From Amorphochlora amoebiformis (taxonomy: Eukaryota > Cercozoa > Chlorarachniophyceae), in contig BAAHQB010000045.1 of assembly GCA_054601695.1 (NCBI GenBank), positions 961,453 through 1,025,452 of the forward strand: DNA of 64,000 nucleotides, in the 5' to 3' direction. The stretch's first letter is position 1. Each line of letters opens with the position of its first letter. Shown here one piece after another: positions 1-64,000 of the stretch. The notes beneath the pieces were generated by a model. It was not told the origin of the DNA. It did not search any database and saw only the letters and a list, made by a program, of their open reading frames with translations. The translations under genes were made by a program, and so were the position numbers.

Positions 1-187
1 CATATATTATATATATATATATATGTATATAAATACGTGTACGTAGTATGTATTTAATATATATACACATACATATATAGCTTAGTGTATGTGTACCAAT
101 ATACATCTATATATACATATATGAGTACGTCTGTGTGTGTGTGTGTGCGTGCGTACGTGTGGTTCTTGTGTCGTGTATCGTGTGTGC

Positions 188-218
<31 letters not shown>

Positions 219-254
219 TGTGTTTGTGTGTGTGTGTGTGTGTGTATGTATATG

Positions 255-305
<51 letters not shown>

Positions 306-447
306 GTGTGTGTGTGTATGTGTGTACATACATATATTACATATATGCATATATGGAGCATATACATATAATATACACACATGCAAATATGTATGTTCAT
401 ATATGTATTCACGTTAACCTCAATTCTCTCCCCCCCCAAAAAACCAG
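1..447. repeat. TA/TG microsatellite, left edge
   Basis: Alternating (TA)n and (TG)n blocks fill this stretch, with a (TG)-rich core at about 130-250 and pure TA at about 255-302. No exon with supported splice sites is visible. It probably belongs to an intron of the plus-strand gene whose next exon starts at 448. Confidence 0.8.
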
Positions 448-1158
448 CTCGTCGCAGACGTAAGAAACGCCAGGTAAAAATAAAACTCGGTTTCGAGGAT
501 GTACTTTCGACGGAATGTGAAGAATAAAAATCTCACATAATTACAACAAACTGAACACTACACGTCTAGTGTTAATAACCTGGATGAAAACATTTGTTAG
601 AAAAAGCTGAAGAGACAGGCTGGAGGAGGTGATGATAGAAGACGGCGATGTTTTGTGAGCTTGGAGGACGACAGTCCGAGGGCGGATATCAGCGAGTCTG
701 CTTCGCCGGTTTATATATGCTTATATATTTATGTAATATATATGTGTATATATATATACATATATATATATATTATATATGAATGTATGATATATTGTAT
801 ATATCTATATATAAAATGTGTATATATAGATAGATTTATTTTTAATACTTTTATAAATGTACATGTATGTGTATGTGTGTGTGTGTTTGTATATATATAT
901 GTATATACATACATATGTATATGTATATATTGATATATAAATGAATATTTCTATCTACATATTTTAAATATATGTATTATATATACATATATATATATAT
1001 ATACATATATATATACATATATATATAAATATATATATATACATTTATGTATATATTTATATGTATATGTATATTTTTATATACATAGTGTGCATACATA
1101 TCTATTCCATATGTCACATACATATACATATATACTATACATTTATTTTATACATAAA

Positions 1159-1190
<32 letters not shown>

Positions 1191-1233
1191 GTAATAATAT
1201 ATATAATGTGTGTATAATAAGTACTTTATTAAT

Positions 1234-1266
<33 letters not shown>

Positions 1267-1392
1267 CATATGTACAGTAATATGCATATATAATTTACAT
1301 GCAAAAGGAAATAAGTTACATAATCCCATATGCATATACGACATGTGTGTATCTATGTAAACGTAACATAACGTGCATACATATATATTATA

Positions 1393-1469
<77 letters not shown>

Positions 1470-1507
1470 GTATATATTATATTTATTTGTATATACAAAT
1501 AGTTATA

Positions 1508-1545
<38 letters not shown>

Positions 1546-1579
1546 TGTATATATATATATATATGTGTGTATATATATG

Positions 1580-1617
<38 letters not shown>

Positions 1618-1746
1618 CATATATATATATATTATGTATTTAGGTATATATAGTCATATGTATTTAGGTTCGTGGTGCGAAGCGAAAGGATGACCACCTG
1701 CGCGGATCGATGGGAAGGTACTAAATAAGCTGTAACTATATATGTA

Positions 1747-1832
<86 letters not shown>

Positions 1833-1846
1833 TGTGTGTGTGTGTA

Positions 1847-1898
<52 letters not shown>

Positions 1899-1921
1899 TG
1901 TGTGTGTGTGTGTGTATGTGC

Positions 1922-1974
<53 letters not shown>

Positions 1975-2170
1975 GTAATATATATAAATATAGATATATA
2001 TCTATGTATCGACAAGATGTGAATTGAAATATGTGTATTGATAATACAATATAGAATAATATGTATTGACTCGGAGTCGGACTTATGATTTATAGATAAA
2101 TGAGGTAAAACAAATAGATGGCCCTTCATGTGCATTCACATACATATGCGTACACTATACATATATAATA

Positions 2171-2228
<58 letters not shown>

Positions 2229-2426
2229 CATATACATATGTATATATATATATATATATATGTATACATATATATATACATGTATGAATGTCCATATATA
2301 GTATATGTATTAATATATAATACATACATTTATATATACATATATATATATTAATATATATTTAGATATAGATATACTATACATGACATATTTAAGTTAC
2401 AATATTTATATGTTGTAAAAAACTTC

Positions 2427-2467
<41 letters not shown>

Positions 2468-2530
2468 TAGAAAGTACAAACACCTATGTATACGTTTACA
2501 TAAAACACTTTTTCATGCGCAAATAAGTGT

Positions 2531-2593
<63 letters not shown>

Positions 2594-2914
2594 TAAACAT
2601 ATATATATATACACATATATATATGTGTGTATAAATACATACATATATTTGCTCTTATATGAATAGATGAAATAAATGTATAATGAAAACGTGTATATTC
2701 AATACTCTGTATTTGATATCTATTTTCACAAATCCCATCATAGTAAAATTTCAATAGAACCCTACTAACATACAGGTGTGAGACAAAGTCGCCACATTCT
2801 CTCCCAAGAAAACGCCCAAAGCTCTCACATGTAAGGCATCGAAGCAGCGACAGTGTGAACATGAGCAACACAAATGGAGACTCGAGGACGATGGATGAAG
2901 ACTCGTTCGCGTAG
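448..2914 (+). CDS. C-terminal part of a basic, serine-rich, probably nuclear protein
   Basis: Four exons join in frame: 448-473, 619-708, 1668-1717 and 2776-2914 (stop TAG). They give the last 100 residues; upstream exons lie outside the window. Introns are GT-AG with phases 0, 0 and 2. The peptide starts with a basic run (RRRRKKRQ), repeats RRRR after the first junction, and contains PRKRPKL, which resembles a classical nuclear localisation signal. The tail is Ser/Asp rich and ends MDEDSFA. If the first intron is retained, reading continues to a stop at about 525. I do not recognise a family. The gene converges tail-to-tail with the prolyl-tRNA synthetase, leaving 473 bp between stop codons. 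Function is unknown; a nuclear or RNA-binding role is inference from composition only. Confidence 0.6.
1718..2775 (+). repeat. TA-filled last intron of the basic-protein gene
   Basis: This intron is mostly (TA)n with short (TG)n islands at about 1830-1845 and 1895-1922. Non-repetitive patches at 2010-2140 and 2470-2530 have no convincing exon. Confidence 0.7.
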
Positions 2915-3387
2915 CCCAAAGTTTAAATTTAGAGTCTAACGCTGCCCGACGTCTCAAGGGCGCTTTAAGCTTTTTCAACGGTTACAGTGAAAACTTTAGT
3001 AACGCACCGTATGATACGTAAGCCTTGAAGTTATAATGGAAAATTCTTTTACATGATGTACGTAACGGATCACTACGTTACAATTTACTAGAATTATATC
3101 TAGTTATATATAAATCGTCATTCTAGTCATTCTGTAGGTAGCTGCGTGGTGATACTCGCGATCATACTATGGTCACTGCACGGTAAACACGCGCACAATC
3201 CAGAATAATGATTTCTGCACCTTAACTAAATCTAGTAGATAACTTAGCCTAAAGTTTTGAATCGAAGTAAATGTACAATAACTAGAATAAAGGCGTCAAC
3301 TCCACAGTATCTGTCAGCTTTGATATAAACTAGATAAACTAAAGCCTCCATGCGACGCACTATATCTATTATATATTGCACACTTTC

Positions 3388-21863
<18,476 letters not shown>

Positions 21864-23160
21864 CGGTCTCTATCCTTCTGACGTAGGTTTTTGCAAATTT
21901 AAGCTTCGATTGCAGAAACAGGCGCTTCTCAAAGTTCCGTGGAAACTGGAAATATGCCCTCTTTCCAACAATACCGTTCTGGCACGGTGCTAAGAAGGAC
22001 CCAGGAGTACCTGGAATGCGGGGAAGTCGTCGAGAACAGAGTTTTGCGGAGAGTGTAAGTTTGAATCCCAATCTCAGAAAAGCTCCAGTCTCCAGAATAC
22101 CCGGAATTATCTCAGCCCCCGGGATTCGTGTGTCTGTCAAATCTCTGGTTTTTGGTGTGGCTGCCGTGGACCCTCAACGTCATATTTCCTTCGTTCCGGC
22201 GCAGCCCCTGCCCTCTTGGAGGGGCTGTTGTCACGTGGTGGGTTTGAATGAGCATGATATATCGTTCTCCCAGTGGAATGACAGGATAATTTCAATCTTA
22301 GGGGCAGAGAATGCGTCGGGTGGTCCCTCGCGCCATTATTTTCATCGCGATATCTGCGTTGTTTATCGGAGCGGATTTTCTGGTCTTAGCAGGTCTTCAC
22401 GACATCGATATCTGCCTTTTCCCGTTCTATCTTGTTGAACCAAAGGGTGTGCTATGTTGATATGAGCTGGTATTTTCCGTCAGATCGCCCCTTGTTGAGG
22501 GAAGGGGGAATGCCCGAAGACGAGTTGGCAGAAGTTAGAGACATGGAAGGTCATACAATTGTCCATGAAAGTTCAGACATAACCTGAGAGTGCCATGCCT
22601 GAGGGTTGCAGCTTAGGAATAAGTGAGGATTGGGGCCGGTCGGGTCGTTGTCCATAGCGCGAAAATATCCGAGGAATTTCGGAGGGGAGGATAGTGGGTT
22701 TTTCCCGGTGTATACGACAGGATATCAATAAATTCTTATCATTGGGACGACACACCGTAGGAAATTCCATTTGTGTGGAGTGTGCCGTGACCAAGCCACA
22801 GTGGGCGTCCCTGACTTACGGTGAATTCACAAGTCTAAAATTTTCGCCCATGGCTGAGGATATGTTGTGACTGGCCAATAGGTACGCTGTTATGCCTCGA
22901 GTGTGCGGGGAAGCACCGGGGACTGGGATCGCAGGTTCATGCCTTACAAGAGAAATCTGGGTGATTAATCCTAACTTCGTGTTTTTTAGACGAGCTTTGT
23001 ACGCTCTCTGACCCTGGATAAATGGACGCCGGAACAGATACGGGTTGTATTTTCTGCATTCATATATTTCATAAGAATATATAACGTATTGATGATCTAC
23101 GAATATATATGTGTTTTCATACCTACATAAATTATTGTACACACAAGAACAAATTGCACA
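21864..23160. other. Unique AT-poor island upstream of the ProRS start
   Basis: About 1.3 kb of non-repetitive sequence follows the ProRS ATG on its 5' side and ends at (TA)n. Open frames of 140 codons (22016-22438, +) and 99 codons (22140-21841, -) overlap and show no family motif or splice support, so I do not call them genes. A perfect 8-bp hairpin stem (CAGCCCCT 22202-22209, AGGGGCTG 22220-22227) is present. This stretch most likely holds the synthetase 5' UTR and promoter, possibly with an old insertion. Confidence 0.5.
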
Positions 23161-23184
23161 CCCCCACACAAACACATACACATA

Positions 23185-24240
<1,056 letters not shown>

Positions 24241-24258
24241 TACAGCAAAGGACTACCC

Positions 24259-28002
<3,744 letters not shown>

Positions 28003-28124
28003 CGGGTTGATTCTAATTATTTGGGTTTCGGTACACTCGTTAATCACTAATATCCATGGCGTGATACAAATTTGCTTTTTATAGTATGTACAGTTATCGA
28101 CTATATATGATATCATATAAATAT

Positions 28125-28171
<47 letters not shown>

Positions 28172-28215
28172 CTCTATATATATATACTCTATATATATGT
28201 TTCGTGTTATTATAT

Positions 28216-28256
<41 letters not shown>

Positions 28257-28310
28257 AATACATATCATGATACTAGTATAGCTATGATTAGTATACTTAA
28301 CATGCATGTA

Positions 28311-28351
<41 letters not shown>

Positions 28352-28438
28352 ATATATATCAATATATATATATATGTATATATATGAATTATATACATGT
28401 GTTATATATACATATATTTATTTTTATATATATACTAG

Positions 28439-28470
<32 letters not shown>

Positions 28471-28875
28471 GTGTGTGTGTGTTTGTGGTAATTATATAAT
28501 ATTATAACTACCTACACACTTAAATAAATATAATTATTATTACTGACCACAATCAACGTTCAACTTACTATTAATGTATGTGTATATGTATGTATAATTA
28601 AATGTATACTGTATATATGTAAAATCATGTATGGTATATATTAGATATAGAGCACTATTGGGAAAAATTATATAGTCATCATTAATTAATTTATATATTC
28701 ATATGATAATCAATATTAATCATGCCATCTCATCTGCCAATATTAAGTATTGAAATTCTATAACAGCTGATTGACTTCAATTTACACATATAAAGGCATT
28801 AAGCACGCTGATATCCCATGAACACGCCATCGGAACACCTAATTTGCTGTAGATACAGATTCTCTGTGCTTGTAG

Positions 28876-29193
28876 CTACCGTGTGGCATGATTTCCCCTT
28901 ATTCTGGATCTCATATCCAACTGCAGACAAATAATGCGAGTGAGAATTTTACATAACATGAATACTGGTGGAAATCGAGTATGGAAAGCTCTGTACATCT
29001 CGTTTTATCGCCAGCCGACCTGTGATCTCTTGCAGATGAAGTGTGTGTTCCGTTGGGCGTCGCAATCAACCTTCGCTTCGGCACTCCGCAAGCACTCGCG
29101 AATACTCCCGCCTTCTTTAACGCACTTGGTTTCCCTTACACACTTGGCGAGGTCCCTGAGTGTGTGGTTACAACTCGAAAACCCTTTTTGCAT
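28876..29193 (-). CDS. COA5: COA5/PET191-like cytochrome c oxidase assembly protein (72 aa, 2 exons)
   Basis: Exon 1 is 29020-29193 (ATG at 29191-29193) and exon 2 is 28876-28920 (stop TAG), with a 99-bp ordinary GT-AG intron in phase 0. The protein has six cysteines at positions 8, 18, 24, 34, 44 and 54, with three Cx9C spacings (8-18, 34-44, 44-54). The C-terminus (CKRSQ then LDMRSRIRGN) matches the PET191 family pattern of CKR followed by D-R-RFRG. Length matches the roughly 74-residue human protein. Family members act in the mitochondrial intermembrane space in complex IV assembly, with cysteines oxidised to a helical hairpin. An upstream in-frame ATG exists but would add an untypical extension. 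The gene is divergent from the coiled-coil gene starting at 29499. Confidence 0.86.
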
Positions 29194-29498
29194 TTCAGTG
29201 GGTCCTCCAGTCAGCCATTCGAAGCGAGAAATTATTATTACACACCGGGTTTTTATTAGCCGATTTTGCCTTAAAACAATTTTCGTGGCCGCAAAATAAC
29301 CCGAGCACGACCCAAAGCCTATCAATCCCCTCATTGCCACGGCGACCCCCAGTCAGTGGAATGTTGCACTAGGACAACTTAAAATCGTACGTGAGGTGAG
29401 AATCACTAGTATCCAGTTTTAAAATACCTAGCAAGGTTTGCCAAAGTTGAATTCAGAACGAATTATTGGTTGCAGGCACCAGAGAACAGAGTGCCGAG
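29194..29498. promoter_or_regulatory. Intergenic gap between divergent COA5-like and coiled-coil genes
   Basis: 305 bp of unique, balanced-composition sequence separate the two start codons and must hold both promoters and 5' UTRs. An AG at about 29475 could be an acceptor for a 5' UTR intron of the plus-strand gene. No TATA box can be singled out. Confidence 0.5.
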
Positions 29499-30252
29499 AT
29501 GAAGACTATGAATTTGTGTCGACCATTGGAGAGATCCCGAGGCAACAGGGTCACCGAGTGTGTTGAAACCATGCTGAAAAAGCCGTCCACTTCGCTAAGA
29601 AGCCGGATGAAAGACGTTGTCCAAGCAGCACGTCAGGAGGAAAGGCAAAAGCTCTTGTTGGGATTTCTTCGGGAGCGAAAATCCTGGGAGGCAGCTCGTA
29701 GGGAGGAGAGGAACAAAATAATTCGATTGCAAGAAGAGCTCAAGAAGAAAGATTCGAGTATCAGGTGAAACTACCACACGGACTGACGTAATAGTGCTAA
29801 TATTTACACTTCTCCATATTAGTTTGCTCAAAGCGGCGTTAGACAAGAAAGAAACGCGACTTACCCAACTTAAGAGGGACGTCCAGGAGCTCGAAAGACA
29901 TTTGGAAGACCACATGGTAAAATAAACATCTTCTTACCGGGTGTTGTTTGAAAATGCTGGTATATACCAGACGTCTCGAGTTCACAACTCTCGAACGATG
30001 AAGAAGCTCGTCGGTCGCGCGCCAGCCCTTTATCAAGGCCTCCTACGATTCGGAAATCTGCCAGTTGGCATGGATCCGTTCCACGAAGTCGCCATGAACC
30101 TGCTCCAAGAGGACAAGCTCAACGAGCAAGCCAAGCTTAACCAGGAAGAAGACAGGACCGAGTGTTCATCCGAGGCGAATACAGTTGACATTCACATGGA
30201 AGAGGAGGAATCTGACTTCAAAACAATTGCCGAGTCATTTATTCGAAGTTAG
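29499..30252 (+). CDS. Coiled-coil protein of unknown function (213 aa, 3 exons)
   Basis: Exons are 29499-29764, 29823-29916 and 29971-30252 (stop TAG), with short 58-bp and 54-bp GT-AG introns of phases 2 and 0. The joined frame encodes 213 residues. Residues about 40-120 are heptad-like and rich in Lys, Arg, Glu and Leu (for example QEERQKLLLGFLRERKSWE and LKRDVQELERHLEDH), typical of a coiled coil. A central segment LYQGLLRFGNLPVGMDPFHE looks folded, and the tail is acidic (MEEEESD). The start is the first ATG of the frame; a second follows at 29508. I do not recognise a family. The compact introns contrast with the huge repeat-filled introns of its neighbours. Confidence 0.8.
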
Positions 30253-30847
30253 CCGTTCGGGTTTTAAGGTCGCGCAGTACCATAGGGTTTGCATATGGGG
30301 TGGTTTACACTCAGTTATTCGTCTTTTAGCCTGTATATCTGTAACTGCAGTGCAACGTGTCATGAATTATATGGAGTCAGCTAATCATGAAATCTTATCT
30401 AATGCTCTTGAGAGTCCTCAATCGATGCCACATATGTAGTGTAACTACTAGAACTAGTGTAATGTAGCCGATTCACCAAGTTGCAACCCGGCCGCAATTA
30501 GTGAATCAGCACGTGTCATATTTCCTACTAATCGGCCCTCATATTACTTATTTAATGAGTGTGTGATCAAGCTGTAACATCTAGATCTAGGATCGACAGT
30601 AGTGTTGTATCATTTGTGACTACATCTAGTACATATGTGTGTTTTCGCATGAAAAATCTAGATAATATATCGCCTTATACATATATATATAAATATTATT
30701 AACATATATATATGTGTATATATATATATATATATATGAATCGCTTTGGATTCCAAAGTCTAGAAAGTTCTCGACGATTTATCATATGTAATATTTTTAA
30801 TAACCTAGATAACTTCAAAATATCATGCGGCGCGACTATCACTAGTA
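30253..30847. other. Region between the ends of the coiled-coil and carboxypeptidase genes
   Basis: This 595-bp tail-to-tail gap is mostly unique, AT-rich sequence with a short (TA)n patch at 30690-30737. An open frame on the plus strand (30185-30439) overlaps the preceding gene and has no support. No RNA gene is seen. Confidence 0.6.
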
Positions 30848-48433
<17,586 letters not shown>

Positions 48434-48574
48434 GGTGGTCACTGCACGTTGATACTGGAGGCGATATTTTAAGAAATCATTTCTTGGGACCGGATCAGTG
48501 AGTGTCCAGCAGAGTGACCACAGATTACATCTAATGTCACGCAGAGTGACGATATAGCTTGGTCAAATCTTGGC
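48434..48574. promoter_or_regulatory. 141-bp divergent promoter, carboxypeptidase and HAD gene
   Basis: The start codons of the two flanking genes face away from each other with only 141 bp between. The gap holds a perfect inverted repeat AAGAAATCATTTCTT (48471-48485) and a direct repeat GCAGAGTGAC (48509-48518 and 48541-48550). Both are candidate protein-binding sites by structure only. Confidence 0.55.
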
Positions 48575-56169
<7,595 letters not shown>

Positions 56170-56472
56170 GTTATGTTATCAAGGCTCAAAATTAGAGTAC
56201 ACAGTTTTATAATTAAAACTTAATCTGATTTTTTGTACCTTTTTTTTAGTAATCTAGGTAATATTCTCGATACTAGGATGACACCTCTTACTATGATTAT
56301 CCAATGAAAATCCTTTTTAATTATGCATACTTGCAGGAAGCAGCTCACACTATCACATGGCTAAGTTATGATGTATTCTCTAGATTCTAGATATTCTCTA
56401 GATTCTACCATTTCTAGAGTTACTCTAGTTACTAGAGTTAGGCATGTAACCGTTAGCAAATATAATTTTTTA
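56170..56472. other. Tail-to-tail gap between HAD and TPT genes
   Basis: 303 bp of unique AT-rich sequence. A cluster of TCTAGATTCTAGA-like short repeats lies at 56378-56435. It must hold both 3' UTRs; no terminator-like signal can be specified. Confidence 0.6.
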
Positions 56473-63938
<7,466 letters not shown>

Positions 63939-64000
63939 CTATGTATAGAACGTACATATATGGACGCATGTCCATGTACGTAAAATTCACACATTAATAA

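Noticed and set aside
1373-1653. Tyr-Ile repeat open frames, here and throughout the window
   Set aside because: (TA)n encodes Tyr-Ile in every frame on both strands, so these are not proteins.

Overview
This window is nuclear DNA of an intron-rich eukaryote, probably a protist. Small exons (23-174 nt, mostly 40-90 nt) lie in a sea of (TA)n, (TG)n and other simple repeats. They were recovered by joining conserved peptides across GT-AG (once GC-AG) introns and checking that every junction keeps phase. TTAGGG/CCCTAA-type arrays lie in many introns, which suggests a TTAGGG telomere. An N-terminal YbaK-like editing domain fused to an archaeal/eukaryotic-type prolyl-tRNA synthetase is known from apicomplexans and kinetoplastids, so a protist is favoured; the species cannot be named from sequence alone.

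Layout, left to right. 448-2914 (+): 3' end of a gene for a basic, serine-rich, probably nuclear protein. 3388-21863 (-): complete cytosolic-type prolyl-tRNA synthetase, 33 exons, 707 aa. 24259-28002 (-): possible six-exon gene for an unrecognised 118-aa protein. 28876-29193 (-): COA5/PET191-like Cx9C protein, 72 aa. 29499-30252 (+): unrecognised 213-aa coiled-coil protein, divergent from COA5. 30848-48433 (-): secreted/lysosomal serine carboxypeptidase (S10), 22 exons, about 448 aa. 48575-56169 (+): HAD-superfamily phosphatase-like protein, divergent from the carboxypeptidase across a 141-bp gap. 56473-63938 (-): 3' part of a triose-phosphate-transporter (TPT) family membrane transporter, continuing past the right edge.

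The genes look like unrelated housekeeping functions (translation, cytochrome oxidase assembly, proteolysis, metabolite transport), not an operon or cluster. Coding DNA is a small minority: the synthetase uses 2.1 kb of an 18.5-kb gene.

The most unusual feature is the intron content. It includes a nearly 700-bp (CG)n tract, a roughly 300-bp (CT)n tract beside a second (CG)n tract, interstitial telomere-like arrays that touch splice sites, a tRNA-headed SINE-like family inserted into (TA)n (one pair inverted), and repeated small duplications of exons or exon edges in several genes. One of these is a full 52-nt carboxypeptidase exon duplicated so that only mutually exclusive splicing keeps frame.
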